Shown: piece after piece, positions 41,501 to 51,244 of the stretch
Position numbering within the stretch: the first letter of the stretch is position 1
Layout of the letters: each line of letters opens with the position of its first letter
Source of the DNA: Vibrio sinaloensis
Lineage (GTDB): Bacteria; Pseudomonadota; Gammaproteobacteria; Enterobacterales; Vibrionaceae
Assembly (NCBI RefSeq): GCF_000808535.1
Contig: NZ_JWLV01000034.1
Span: 186,001 to 250,000, forward strand
DNA length: 64,000 nucleotides
Direction: 5' to 3'
Translations under genes and position numbers: made by a program
Notes under the pieces: generated by a model
What the model was told of the DNA's origin: nothing
The model's database searches: none
The model's input: only the letters and a program-made list of their open reading frames with translations

Positions 41501-44500
41501 CTATTTTGGTATCGCGACCTTGTGGAATAAACGATACAACACTGGCACAACGATTAGTGTCAGAACAGTCGCAAAACCTAAACCAAACATAATCGTTACC
41601 GCCATTGGCTTAAAGAATATGTCAGGCAGCAAAGGAATCATGCCGAGAATCGTGGTGATGGCCGCCATACACACTGGACGCACGCGGCTCAGCGCTGCAT
41701 CGACCACGGCAACATAAGGATCTTTGCCTGAATGCATTTCGATCTCGATCTGATCCAACAATACGATGCCATTTTTCAAAAGCATCCCCGACAAACTCAA
41801 GAAGCCAAGCAACGCCATAAAACCAAATGGGGTATTGAGCGCCAACAGTCCTGTCGTCACACCGATAATCGCGAGCGGTACCGTCAGCCACACAATCAGA
41901 GGCTCTTTGACCGAGTTAAACAAGAACACCGTCACTAAGAACATGAATAGATAACCCATTGGCATCGTTGTGAACAGCGAAGCTTGAGCGTCACCTGAAG
42001 ACTCATACTCACCGCCCCACTCCAACGAATAGCCAGGAGGGAGTTCAATTGCTTCGATTTGTGGCATCAAACGTTTTTGCAACGTCGCCGCCGTCTCTTC
42101 ACCTAATAGATCGGGATCAGCCATAACGGTCAAGACACGTTTACGATTTTTGCGCACGATGATCGGGTCTTCCCAGCGAAGGTCATAGCCCATCGTCACT
42201 TGTTGCAGTGGAATATATTCACTGAGCGCTGGACTCCAGATCTTCATACCTTCGATGTTGCGGATATCTACACGCTCGTCCTCTGGCAAACGCGCCACGA
42301 TTGGCATTAGAGTAGTACCGTCACGATAGACGCCCACCGCTTTTCCTGAGAAAGACATCGCGAGAAACTCATCGACGTCTGACTTGGTAATACCATAGCG
42401 ACGAGCCTGACTTTCATTAAACTGAGGTTCAAGCACCTTCGTTCTTTCACGCCAGTCATGACGAACGTTTGTCGTACCTGGATCCGCGTGCATGATGTCT
42501 TCCACTTGCTTTGCAAGGCTACGCAATACGGTAGGATCAGAGCCTACTAGACGCGCCTCAATCTTAGCACCGCCGCCAGGACCAAGCTCAATTTGCTTCA
42601 ACTTGTAGTTAATCTCAGGGAAGTTCTCTTCTACGTGCAGACGAAAACGTGCCATAAGGTCATGAAGTTTCTCATAATCGGTCACTCGAGTCGTAATCTC
42701 TCCGTAACCGGCATAGCTTTTCTCTGGCGCGTAGGTGAGCATAAAGCGCTGCAAACCTTTACCCGCGGTTGTGGTGATATGGTCCACTCCATCTTGCTCA
42801 GAGATCCACGTTTCAAGGGCTTTCAACTTAGTGTTGGTCGCTCTAATGTCCGTCCCTTCAGGCAGCCAAATATCCGCTTGGAAAATCGGTGTTGTAGAAG
42901 ATGGGAAGAACGATTGCTTAACGTGGGTAAAGCCAACCACACTCGCGGCTAATCCAAGAATCAGTACAATGACGGTCAACCAAGCTCGTTTCATACAAAA
43001 CTCAAGGAAGCTTTTGTACACCACAAAGATCATGCCATTGTACGGATCGCTCTCTGCACCATCTTGTTGAACTTTTTGACCTTTAAAGAAGATATCTGCG
43101 AAGAAAGGCGTCAATGAAATTGCGGTAAACCAACTCAACATCAACGAGATCAACAGAACCGTAAACAACGTGCCACAATATTCACCAGTCGCATCTTCCG
43201 ACAAGCCGATAGGAGCAAACGCCGTCACGGCAATCACCGTCGCGCCAAGCAACGGCCACTTGGTTTGCGTGACAATATCTGTCGCAGCTTGCAGCCTCGT
43301 TCGACCTTTTTGCGTACCTATCAATATCCCTTCGACCACCACGATGGCATTGTCCACCAGCATACCCAAAGCGATAACAAGCGCCCCAAGAGAGATTCGT
43401 TGCAAATCGATAGCGAAGTACTTCATGAAGATGAATGTACCGAGCACCGTAAGCAGAAGAATCAAGCCGATGAGCAAACCAGAGCGCAATCCCATAAAGA
43501 AAAGGAGCACGATGATTACGATAGCAACAGCCTGTCCCAAACTGACGACAAAACCACTGACTGATTTGTCGACTTCTTTTGGCTGACTGTAAATTTCCGA
43601 AATATCGACACCAACGGGTTGTTGGTACTTGAGCTCGGCAAGGCGTCGGTCAAAGCGTTTACCAACTTCGACGACGTTTACACCCTGCGCAAAGGAGACA
43701 CCCAGGTTGAGCGCCAGATCGCCGTTAAACGTGATGATATTGCTTGGTACTTCAACGTAACCACGTTTGATGTCAGCAACATCCCGCAAGTAGATAAGCC
43801 CCTGAGCACCACTCTCAGTGAGGATCAAGTCCCCAAGTTGGTCCACATTTTGGAACTCACCCGTAGGCTGAATACGAATGTACTCGTCACCAATTCGAAT
43901 CGCGCCTGCATCAGAGACAACGTTTTGAGTAGACAGCAGATTGAACACGGTGTTTGGCGAAAGCCCTAAACTGCTCATGCGTTTCATCGAGATTTCGATA
44001 AACACTTGTTCTTGCTGCTGACCCGATACCGAGACCTTACTTACACCATCAATGAGCTCTAATTCTCGACGCAAATAGTCAACATAATCGAGCAACTCTT
44101 TGTAGCTATAACCTTCACCTGTGACCGCTAGTAGGATTCCGTAAACGTCACCGAAATCATCAATCACTTGCGGATCATTGACACCCGGAGGTAACTGACC
44201 TTTTAAGTCATTGACCTTACGGCGTAGCTCATCCCAGATCTGTGGCAAATCATCGGGACCATAGTTGTTTTTCATCGTCACCGTGATTTGCGACAAACCC
44301 CGACTGGATATCGAGTTCACCTCATCCACATAAGTTAATTGCTGGATGGCTTTTTCCAGTGGGTACGTCACTTCTTCTTCTACCTGCTGAGGTGTCGCAC
44401 CAGGATATGAAGTAACAACCATCGCATCTTTGATGGTAAATGCAGGGTCTTCGAGGCGCCCCAATCCAAAGAATGCTGCGGTGCCGCCAATGAGGAAGAT

Positions 44501-44602
44501 CAGCGAGATCATCCAACTGATGACTCTATTTCGAATAAAGTACGCTGCGATACCCGTTACGTCTTCATCACGTTGACGCGCGTTGAGATTTTGTTCACTC
44601 AT
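41501..44602 (-). CDS. RND efflux permease (AcrB/MexB superfamily, HAE-type)
   Basis: A 1033-residue inner-membrane pump with twelve membrane segments and two large periplasmic loops. Motifs include the start YFIRNRVISWMISLIFLIGG, GALVIALGMLVDNAIVVVEG (TM4 Asp pair region) and AITTILGMIPLL. It most resembles the smaller Vibrio RND pumps fed by two adaptor proteins (VexIJK/VmeTUV-like). The substrate is not predictable; drugs or detergents are possible. No outer-membrane factor is encoded here, so TolC is the likely partner. ATG 44602 follows AAGGAGG and overlaps the adaptor end by 8 bases. Confidence 0.92.
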   Translation of the reverse strand: MSEQNLNARQRDEDVTGIAAYFIRNRVISWMISLIFLIGGTAAFFGLGRLEDPAFTIKDAMVVTSYPGATPQQVEEEVTYPLEKAIQQLTYVDEVNSISSRGLSQITVTMKNNYGPDDLPQIWDELRRKVNDLKGQLPPGVNDPQVIDDFGDVYGILLAVTGEGYSYKELLDYVDYLRRELELIDGVSKVSVSGQQQEQVFIEISMKRMSSLGLSPNTVFNLLSTQNVVSDAGAIRIGDEYIRIQPTGEFQNVDQLGDLILTESGAQGLIYLRDVADIKRGYVEVPSNIITFNGDLALNLGVSFAQGVNVVEVGKRFDRRLAELKYQQPVGVDISEIYSQPKEVDKSVSGFVVSLGQAVAIVIIVLLFFMGLRSGLLIGLILLLTVLGTFIFMKYFAIDLQRISLGALVIALGMLVDNAIVVVEGILIGTQKGRTRLQAATDIVTQTKWPLLGATVIAVTAFAPIGLSEDATGEYCGTLFTVLLISLMLSWFTAISLTPFFADIFFKGQKVQQDGAESDPYNGMIFVVYKSFLEFCMKRAWLTVIVLILGLAASVVGFTHVKQSFFPSSTTPIFQADIWLPEGTDIRATNTKLKALETWISEQDGVDHITTTAGKGLQRFMLTYAPEKSYAGYGEITTRVTDYEKLHDLMARFRLHVEENFPEINYKLKQIELGPGGGAKIEARLVGSDPTVLRSLAKQVEDIMHADPGTTNVRHDWRERTKVLEPQFNESQARRYGITKSDVDEFLAMSFSGKAVGVYRDGTTLMPIVARLPEDERVDIRNIEGMKIWSPALSEYIPLQQVTMGYDLRWEDPIIVRKNRKRVLTVMADPDLLGEETAATLQKRLMPQIEAIELPPGYSLEWGGEYESSGDAQASLFTTMPMGYLFMFLVTVFLFNSVKEPLIVWLTVPLAIIGVTTGLLALNTPFGFMALLGFLSLSGMLLKNGIVLLDQIEIEMHSGKDPYVAVVDAALSRVRPVCMAAITTILGMIPLLPDIFFKPMAVTIMFGLGFATVLTLIVVPVLYRLFHKVAIPK

Positions 44603-45683
44603 GACCCGCCTCCTTCTCAATCACTTCTACCTGCATACCTTCCCTTAATCGTGATACGCCTGCGACCACGACAACTTGGTCTTTGTCTAGCCCTTCAAGA
44701 ACCTGAACGGTTTCCTTATTTGCCTTACCAACAACGACTTTTCTCTTCGTAACCGTGTTGTCAGACTCTACCGTCCACACGTACTTGTTTTCACGCGCTA
44801 AGTCATCGCCATCTGCATTGAATATTGACTCAATCGGGACTTGGACACCGGTATTCAGCTCTAATCCAATGTCTTCTCCTCTGGAGGTCACTTCGACCGC
44901 CATACCATCCAAGATGTACTCTTGCTCTGGCATCGGCATCGACAGGGTCACAGTGAACGTCCCCGTCGCCGGATCCGGCTCTGTAGTAAATTCTTTGATT
45001 TTTGCGCTGTATTCATTACCACTTGGCACTTTAACCACAGCATCTACTTTTTCCAAAACCTCTTGGCTAGGCTGATTGGTGTAGAGGCGATCAGGCAATT
45101 GAATCAGGATCTCTACGTTATCTAGACTGTGAATATTGACGATTTGCTGGCCAACTTGAATGTTCTCAAACTGATCCGCACTCACACGGGATATGATCCC
45201 GTCAACAGGCGCTTTCAGTTGAGTAAAAGACAATCGTAGCTTCGCTAACTGCAACTCTGCGTAGGCAATTTGACGATTAGCCGCTATTTCGTCGAACTGA
45301 GACTTGGCAAGTAAGCCTTTGTCGACCAAAGGCTTGGAGCGCTTATACTGACTGTCGACGACCGAATAACGAGCACTTGCGTTATCAACGTCAAGTTTGT
45401 AATCCGTTGGTTCAACCTCGGCAATCAGGTCTCCTTGCTTAACTTGATCCCCTTCCTTGACGTAAATCTTGCTAATTTCACCCGCCACCCTAAAGCTGAG
45501 GTGTGAGCGTTCCGCTGCATTGGCAACAGCGGGAAAATACAATCTGTCCTCGCTCACTTCGTGATTCGACAACTCCAACACTTTTACTTTGGCAAGACCA
45601 AAATCGACATATTCTGCCTCACCGCTACAGCCCGCTAAGAACGCTGCCGTGGATAACACACTTATCCCTAACCATTGCTTCAT
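44595..45683 (-). CDS. RND periplasmic adaptor (second of two)
   Basis: A 362-residue membrane-fusion protein, lipoprotein type (signal with FLAGC, Cys about 19). It has a barrel-sandwich lipoyl region (YVKEGDQVKQGDLIAEVEPT), a coiled hairpin (about 100-165) and beta-barrel (PVDGIISRVSADQFENIQVG). It is an adaptor between the pump and TolC. ATG 45683 starts one base after the first adaptor's stop. It differs clearly from the first adaptor, so the pump may use a hetero-hexamer. Confidence 0.9.
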   Translation of the reverse strand: MKQWLGISVLSTAAFLAGCSGEAEYVDFGLAKVKVLELSNHEVSEDRLYFPAVANAAERSHLSFRVAGEISKIYVKEGDQVKQGDLIAEVEPTDYKLDVDNASARYSVVDSQYKRSKPLVDKGLLAKSQFDEIAANRQIAYAELQLAKLRLSFTQLKAPVDGIISRVSADQFENIQVGQQIVNIHSLDNVEILIQLPDRLYTNQPSQEVLEKVDAVVKVPSGNEYSAKIKEFTTEPDPATGTFTVTLSMPMPEQEYILDGMAVEVTSRGEDIGLELNTGVQVPIESIFNADGDDLARENKYVWTVESDNTVTKRKVVVGKANKETVQVLEGLDKDQVVVVAGVSRLREGMQVEVIEKEAGHE

Positions 45684-45684
45684 C

Positions 45685-46716
45685 TTACAGACCTCGCTCT
45701 TTGATCCATTCGCGAACTTTAATTCCCGGTTCAATACCACTCACTCCGGACACGACAATTCTCTCGCCATCGGCTAAACCGCTTTCCACTTGTCGCTTAT
45801 CGTTCAGTTCAACCGCCGCTTTGGAAACAATACCTTGGTCGTCAACACGCCAAACAAAGGTGTCTCCTTGCTCTTCAAACAAAGCGGCTTCCGGAATACG
45901 AGTCGCGCCTGTAGATTCGACCGCGACGTGAACCGACCCTGCCATACCAGGTAGGATCCCAGTATCTTCAGGACGCTCCATGATCATGGTGACTTTGTAA
46001 GAGCCAGTTTTGGGATCGGCTTCAGTATCAACCTCTTGGAAGGTCAGATCGTAGGTATTTTGCGGAAAGGCATCAAAAGTCATTGTCGCCGTTAGGTTAA
46101 TCCCAGTAGAAAATCGGCTTAACAAGTGATCGGGGAGCTGGAAAATCACCTTCATCAACTGATTGGTTTGAATGTTTAACACGCCAGACTTCGCGGCTAT
46201 GTATTCGTGATTCTCTGCGGGAACGAGTGAGATTGTCCCATCATACGGCGCGACCAACTTGGTGTATCTGAGGTTCGCTTTTGCTTGCTCAAGGGTTGCT
46301 CGCGCGGAATTGTGGTTGGCTTTAGCTTGATCAAAATCTTGCTCGGAAACCACTTTATCTTTTCTTAACTTTTTGTAGCGTTGGTATTGAACATCGGCAA
46401 GTTTAAATTGAGCCTCTGCCTGCTTCGCCAACAGGGTGTACTCATCAGGGTTTAGAGACGCAAGCACATCCCCTTTTTTGACCCGTTGCCCGGCAACAAC
46501 ATCAATGGTTTGAAGCTGACCAGGTACTCTAAATGCAAGAACTGCTTTATCACCGGCTTCAGAAGTGGCTGGAAAATGGCGTTCAAAAGTGGCATTGCCG
46601 ACTGAAATAGTGAAGAGTTTCGCAGGCCGAGAATCCGGCTCAGGTACGGGTGGAAGCTCCTTACCACAGCCACTGAGTGACGCAGCTATGGCGAGAAGCA
46701 GCATTGATTTTTGCAT
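45685..46716 (-). CDS. RND periplasmic adaptor (first of two)
   Basis: A 343-residue membrane-fusion protein with lipobox LSGC (Cys about 17). It has TIDVVAGQRVKKGDVLASLN, a coiled hairpin with AEAQFKLADVQYQRYKKL and APYDGTISLVPAEN, the paired lipoyl halves. It opens the three-gene operon. The ATG at 46716 is chosen over a TTG two codons earlier. No regulator gene lies next to the operon; pspC ends 135 bases upstream on the same strand. Confidence 0.9.
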   Translation of the reverse strand: MQKSMLLLAIAASLSGCGKELPPVPEPDSRPAKLFTISVGNATFERHFPATSEAGDKAVLAFRVPGQLQTIDVVAGQRVKKGDVLASLNPDEYTLLAKQAEAQFKLADVQYQRYKKLRKDKVVSEQDFDQAKANHNSARATLEQAKANLRYTKLVAPYDGTISLVPAENHEYIAAKSGVLNIQTNQLMKVIFQLPDHLLSRFSTGINLTATMTFDAFPQNTYDLTFQEVDTEADPKTGSYKVTMIMERPEDTGILPGMAGSVHVAVESTGATRIPEAALFEEQGDTFVWRVDDQGIVSKAAVELNDKRQVESGLADGERIVVSGVSGIEPGIKVREWIKERGL

Positions 46717-46850
46717 GTCCAATCATCCAGTTATCACAATTTACAACAAAGATAGATGATTGGATTGATGACTTCCACAGTAGGGGTGGTAAAAACTTAT
46801 TAAAATTAATAATTTGCTAAAAGAAAACGCGACTAAGTCTCATAAACGAC

Positions 46851-47240
46851 TTACAGCTTGTTGAACTCGCGATTTACCTTAAACGTATCGGATGTGACAT
46901 ACGCCTCGATGGCGCGAATTCGAGTTTCAAGCGTTGAAAAATCATTTTCGAGCGTCGTCAGCAACGCATCAGGCGCTTGACCCTGAGTCCAAGGTTTACT
47001 TTTCAACTTGTGTTCTTGTTTGCTTTTCATCGCTTCTACGTAGTTTGGCGGCTGTTTCTCGATCATAAATGCAAATGCAACGTACGCGAGTAACACAAGA
47101 AAACTACCACCAAGTAACGCGGCGGATATGACTAAGATTCGTACTAACCATACCTCCAATCCGAAGTAATTGGCCAACCCTGCGCAAACACCAGCAATTT
47201 TTCCATTATCAGTATCACGATAAAGCTCTTGTTTACTCAT
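46851..47240 (-). CDS. pspC: Phage-shock protein C
   Basis: A 129-residue inner-membrane protein with the PspC domain at 5-65: LYRDTDNGKIAGVCAGLANY and FGLEVWLVRILVISAALLGG. The C-terminal half is cytoplasmic or periplasmic and partly coiled. PspC detects envelope stress together with PspB and frees PspF from PspA. It overlaps pspB by 8 bases. Confidence 0.93.
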   Translation of the reverse strand: MSKQELYRDTDNGKIAGVCAGLANYFGLEVWLVRILVISAALLGGSFLVLLAYVAFAFMIEKQPPNYVEAMKSKQEHKLKSKPWTQGQAPDALLTTLENDFSTLETRIRAIEAYVTSDTFKVNREFNKL

Positions 47241-47472
47241 AGCGACGTCTCCATTCAGGCGCCTCTGAATCTAAAATTCTTTCTAGCGTGTTAACACGAT
47301 CTTGCATCTGATCAGCTTTCTCTGACAAAGATTGCAAGCGTTGGAAATCATCTTCTGATAATCCACCTGCCGCTTTCTTCTTACTGCGATAGTGTAAGAT
47401 GAGCCACAAGGGGGCGACAAAGATCAAAAAAACAATCAATGGCCCGGCAATAATAAATGTCGACATAAACAA
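47233..47472 (-). CDS. pspB: Phage-shock protein B
   Basis: A 79-residue protein with one N-terminal membrane helix (IIAGPLIVFLIFVAPLWLIL) and a cytoplasmic coiled segment with RLQSLSEKADQMQDRVNTLE and a PEWRRR end. It works with PspC as a stress sensor and stabilises it. It overlaps pspC by 8 bases and follows pspA by 162. Confidence 0.93.
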   Translation of the reverse strand: MFMSTFIIAGPLIVFLIFVAPLWLILHYRSKKKAAGGLSEDDFQRLQSLSEKADQMQDRVNTLERILDSEAPEWRRRYE

Positions 47473-47634
47473 CTCCTACTGATAGCGCTCAATCAGATTG
47501 ATTCCATAGACAACCGACTGACAATTTAGATAAAACAATTAAGCCTAAGTCACCAATCTAAGTATCAAGCTCAGGCAGTGAAACCTCAATACCGAGATCG
47601 GTGCACATTTATTTGAGTTAAAGAATGCGACGGA

Positions 47635-48303
47635 TTATTTCTTCTCGCCCATCTGCTCTTTTAACTTGGCCAGTTCTTGTTCAATTTCATCTTGAGCTTG
47701 AAGTTCTGCGAACTCTTGATCAAGCGATTTCGCATTGCCGGTTTTGGAATAAACGTCCGCTTCCGCCTCAAGCTCGTCAATCTTTCTCGAGTACTGCTCG
47801 AATTTCGCCATCGCTTCTGACGTACGAGCAGTATGAAGGTGCTTTTGCACATCGCGACGATTTGACGCAGCTTGAGAGCGAATAGCCAATGCTTGCTGCT
47901 TAGCTCGGGTTTCCGTGATCTTAGTTTCTAGCTTACCAATTTCACCCGTTAGCTTATCGATAGTTTCTTCAACAAGCGTTTGCTCAGTATGTAGACCCTT
48001 TAAGACATCTTGCAGCTTTTGCTTCTCGATCAATGCTGCACGAGCCAAGTCCTCACGCTCTTTGGTCAACGCCAATGTCGCTTTGGTTTGCCATTGCGTA
48101 ATTTGATCTTCCAAAGTTTCCACTTTACGTGCCAACTCTTTTTTATCTGCAATCGCTTTTGCCGAGTTAGTACGCACTTCAACCAAGGTGTCTTCCATTT
48201 CTTGAATGATAAGGCGAATCATCTTTTCTGGATCTTCCGCTTTATCCAGTAGTGCGCTGATGTTTGAATTTACAATATCTGCGAATCGAGAAAAAATACC
48301 CAT
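47635..48303 (-). CDS. pspA: Phage-shock protein A
   Basis: A 222-residue, almost entirely coiled-coil protein of the PspA/ESCRT-III family. It starts [20 protein letters not shown] and has the conserved [20 protein letters not shown]. In the resting state it binds PspF and blocks it; under stress it moves to the membrane and supports it. ATG 48303 is taken from homology; ten upstream in-frame residues are not conserved. It is driven by the sigma-54 promoter at 48397-48412. Confidence 0.96.
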   Translation of the reverse strand: MGIFSRFADIVNSNISALLDKAEDPEKMIRLIIQEMEDTLVEVRTNSAKAIADKKELARKVETLEDQITQWQTKATLALTKEREDLARAALIEKQKLQDVLKGLHTEQTLVEETIDKLTGEIGKLETKITETRAKQQALAIRSQAASNRRDVQKHLHTARTSEAMAKFEQYSRKIDELEAEADVYSKTGNAKSLDQEFAELQAQDEIEQELAKLKEQMGEKK

Positions 48304-48396
48304 AGCACAGCTCCTCATTTTATATGTTGGCACTTAGGCCGATAGTGGTCATTGGGGTTTGAGTCATCATCGAACTCTGTATGTTGGTTTAGCTAT

Positions 48397-48413
48397 TCCA
48401 ATATGTGTGCCAA
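48397..48413 (-). promoter_or_regulatory. Sigma-54 promoter of pspABC
   Basis: On the minus strand TTGGCAC-N5-TTGGA: the -24 element is perfect; the -12 element lacks the usual GC but resembles the E. coli pspA promoter, which reads TGGCAC-N5-TTGTA. It lies about 95 bases before the pspA start. PspF upstream sites and possible IHF contact would fall at 48420-48520. Confidence 0.8.
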
Positions 48414-48522
48414 CTTTTTATTCATTAAAAATCATAAACTTAACAAATATCAACTTGCAACCTGATTCAATGTATGATGAATTTAGCCAACTTTAGGTAA
48501 ATTTGACCAACGGAGTGAAGTC

Positions 48523-49515
48523 ATGCAACAAAACCTGATTGGTGAGTCTCCCGCTTTCCTTGCGGTACTGGATAAAGTATCAAAACTTGCAGCGATTGAG
48601 CGCCCTATCCTGATTATTGGAGAGCGCGGAACAGGAAAAGAACTCATCGCACAGCGTCTGCATTATTTATCTAAACGTTGGGATCAGCCTCTTATCTCTT
48701 TGAACTGTTCAACATTGAGTGAGGGGCTTATTGACTCTGAGTTGTTCGGTCATGAACAAGGCGCCTTTACAGGCTCAAAAGGCAGGCATAAAGGTCGCTT
48801 TGAGCGCGCAGAAAATGGCACTTTGTTCCTAGACGAGCTCGCAACCGCCCCACTTCTCGTTCAAGAAAAATTGTTGCGAGTGATTGAATATGGTCAATAT
48901 GAGCGGGTTGGTGGGCACCAGTTGCTCAACGCGAATGTACGTTTGGTGTGTGCCACCAATGCCAACCTTCCAGAAATGGCTACCAACGGGGAGTTTCGTG
49001 CCGACCTTCTCGACAGGCTTGCTTTCGATGTCATTCAACTTCCACCTCTGCGCGAACGAACGGAAGACATCTTGCTTCTCGCCGAATACTACGCAATTAA
49101 AATGTGTCGTGAACTCGGGTTCGAGTATTTTGTCGGGTTTAGTGAAGATGCAAAGCAGAGCTTATTAGACTACGCGTGGCCAGGTAACGTCCGTGAGCTA
49201 AAAAACGTTATCGAGCGAGCCGTCTATCAACATGGGCAGCAAGACGAGCCTATCTCTCACATGATTTTCGACCCCTTCGCCAATACTTGGTCAGAGCCAG
49301 AATCGGGCTCGGAGAGCGAGCTATCAATAAGCAGTGACACCATAACCTTTCCGCTTAATTACAAGCAATGGCAAGAAGAACAAGACTTGAAAATTCTCAA
49401 TGCTGCCATGGAAGAAGCGAAATTCAATCAAAGGAAAGCGGCTCAATTGCTAGACTTAAGTTATCACCAGCTAAGAGGCATGGTGCGCAAATACAACCTA
49501 ACTCAGTCTGAGTAA
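48523..49515 (+). CDS. pspF: PspF sigma-54-dependent activator
   Basis: A 330-residue bacterial enhancer-binding protein without a receiver domain. It has Walker A IGERGTGKELIA (about 26-37), GAFTGSKGRHKGRF (the loop contacting sigma-54), Walker B GTLFLDELATAP and a C-terminal Fis-type helix-turn-helix (FNQRKAAQLLDLSYHQLRGM). It turns on pspABC and is held off by PspA. Divergent from pspA, as usual. Confidence 0.95.
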   Translation: MQQNLIGESPAFLAVLDKVSKLAAIERPILIIGERGTGKELIAQRLHYLSKRWDQPLISLNCSTLSEGLIDSELFGHEQGAFTGSKGRHKGRFERAENGTLFLDELATAPLLVQEKLLRVIEYGQYERVGGHQLLNANVRLVCATNANLPEMATNGEFRADLLDRLAFDVIQLPPLRERTEDILLLAEYYAIKMCRELGFEYFVGFSEDAKQSLLDYAWPGNVRELKNVIERAVYQHGQQDEPISHMIFDPFANTWSEPESGSESELSISSDTITFPLNYKQWQEEQDLKILNAAMEEAKFNQRKAAQLLDLSYHQLRGMVRKYNLTQSE

Positions 49516-49630
49516 CATGACATAAGTTAAGGTTTACTGAGGTTTAACGTAATTATTGATGGTAAACGGGTGGCAGAATAAGGCACAATTGGAGATCCCT
49601 TTGTGCTTGTCTTCAGCAGTTAATCTTTCT

Positions 49631-51244
49631 ATGAAAGCATTCTTACAACTTACACTTGGTATATTTAGCTTCAGCCTGTTACCTGGCTGTGGCGAAGCCA
49701 TCGACCACAATAAAATTCGACAACAAGGGTTTGTCTATTGTGGTCAAGGCGGGCCGGAGACATTTAACCCGCAATTGATTGACAGTGGCATAACACCTGA
49801 GACTCTCAGTCCACAACTTTTCGACACCTTGCTTACCCTTGATCCTGAAACGTTCGAGCCCGTTCCAAACATCGCTAAGAGTTGGACAGTAAATAAATCT
49901 GGGACGGAGTATACGTTTACACTTCAAGACAACATTGCGTTCCAGTCCGCAGCATGGTTTACACCATCTCGTCCATTAACCGCAGATGATGTGGTCTTCA
50001 GCTTTCGTCGCATTATCGATTCTAGTCACCCCTTTCATTACGTAGGCGGTGGGTTATACCCTTGGTTCAATGGCATCGATTTTCAAAACTTATTGGTTGA
50101 TGTTGTTGCCTTGTCTCGTAACCAAGTCCGTTTCACTCTGAGTAGACCAGATAACTCTTTTTTGTCCAACATCGCAACCAGCCACGCGGTGATTCACTCA
50201 AAAGAATATGGCAGCCAGTTAGAGCTGCGTGACGAGAAAGGGATGATGGACTCTCACCCGATTGGTACCGGTCCGTTTTACCTGTCCGAGTACCAAATTA
50301 ATGACTTGATTCGACTAAAAAGACACAACGACTATTGGCAAGGCAAAGCCAAAATGAAGCAAGTCGTATTTGATATCTCAAATCGCGGAACTGGCACATT
50401 AGCCAAGATGCTTAGGGAAGAGTGCGATATTCTCAACGCGCCGTTATCAAGCCAACTGCCTGTCATTGAGCAACGAGATGATATTAAGCTGACGGCTAAA
50501 CCTGCGATGAACATTTCATTTGTGGCCATCAATACCCTTCATCCTGCGCTGAATGATTCAAGAGTCCGTAAAGCACTCAGTTACGCGATTAACAGGCAAA
50601 ACATCCTCGATTCCGTTTATTACGGTACAGGCAGCCAAGCCTATTCTGTGCTTCCACCTTCATCGTGGGCGTATCAAAAAGATACCACCCAGCTTCGCTA
50701 TGACCGCAATTACGCAATCGCATTGCTTCGCGAGGCAGGATACAGCAAGGGCTTAGAGCTAACCATGTCGGTACCTTTAGAGCCAAGAGCTTACAACCCT
50801 AGCCCACGCAAAACAGCCGAACTTATTCAAGCTAACCTCGCGGATGTGGGTATAAAGCTGAACCTTATGACCGATGACAGATTTAATCGTACTGAACTCG
50901 ATGAGAGCGTGGATCTCTATTTAACGGGTTGGATTGCCAATACGGGTGACCCTGACAGTTTTTTCCGACCATTGCTCTCATGTGACTCAAAACGTGTCGG
51001 GCTCAATGTCTCGAGTTGGTGTAATCCAGATTTCGATTTTTTACTCGACCTCGCACTAGAAGTCGATAAGAAGCGATACCGCTTAAACCTATACAAACAA
51101 GCCCAAAATATTTTGAGTGAAGAAGTCCCTGTCATTCCACTCAATCACGGAATGCAACTGCAGGCGCAGCATCATTCATTGCAAGGATTTAAAGTGAGCC
51201 CGTTTAACGCGCAGCCTTTCGATAATGTAGAGAGGGTCAGATAA
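49631..51244 (+). CDS. sapA: SapA peptide/oligopeptide-type substrate-binding protein
   Basis: A 537-residue SBP family 5 protein, predicted lipoprotein (LLPGC; Cys about 20). It has ETLSPQLFDTLLTLDPETFE, VRKALSYAINRQNILDSVYY and TGWIANTGDPDSFF. The Sap system in enterics is linked to antimicrobial-peptide resistance and polyamine export. ATG 49631 is the better start; the in-frame ATG at 49556 would precede the signal peptide by 25 residues. It follows pspF by 115 bases, the same order as in E. coli. Confidence 0.92.
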   Translation: MKAFLQLTLGIFSFSLLPGCGEAIDHNKIRQQGFVYCGQGGPETFNPQLIDSGITPETLSPQLFDTLLTLDPETFEPVPNIAKSWTVNKSGTEYTFTLQDNIAFQSAAWFTPSRPLTADDVVFSFRRIIDSSHPFHYVGGGLYPWFNGIDFQNLLVDVVALSRNQVRFTLSRPDNSFLSNIATSHAVIHSKEYGSQLELRDEKGMMDSHPIGTGPFYLSEYQINDLIRLKRHNDYWQGKAKMKQVVFDISNRGTGTLAKMLREECDILNAPLSSQLPVIEQRDDIKLTAKPAMNISFVAINTLHPALNDSRVRKALSYAINRQNILDSVYYGTGSQAYSVLPPSSWAYQKDTTQLRYDRNYAIALLREAGYSKGLELTMSVPLEPRAYNPSPRKTAELIQANLADVGIKLNLMTDDRFNRTELDESVDLYLTGWIANTGDPDSFFRPLLSCDSKRVGLNVSSWCNPDFDFLLDLALEVDKKRYRLNLYKQAQNILSEEVPVIPLNHGMQLQAQHHSLQGFKVSPFNAQPFDNVERVR

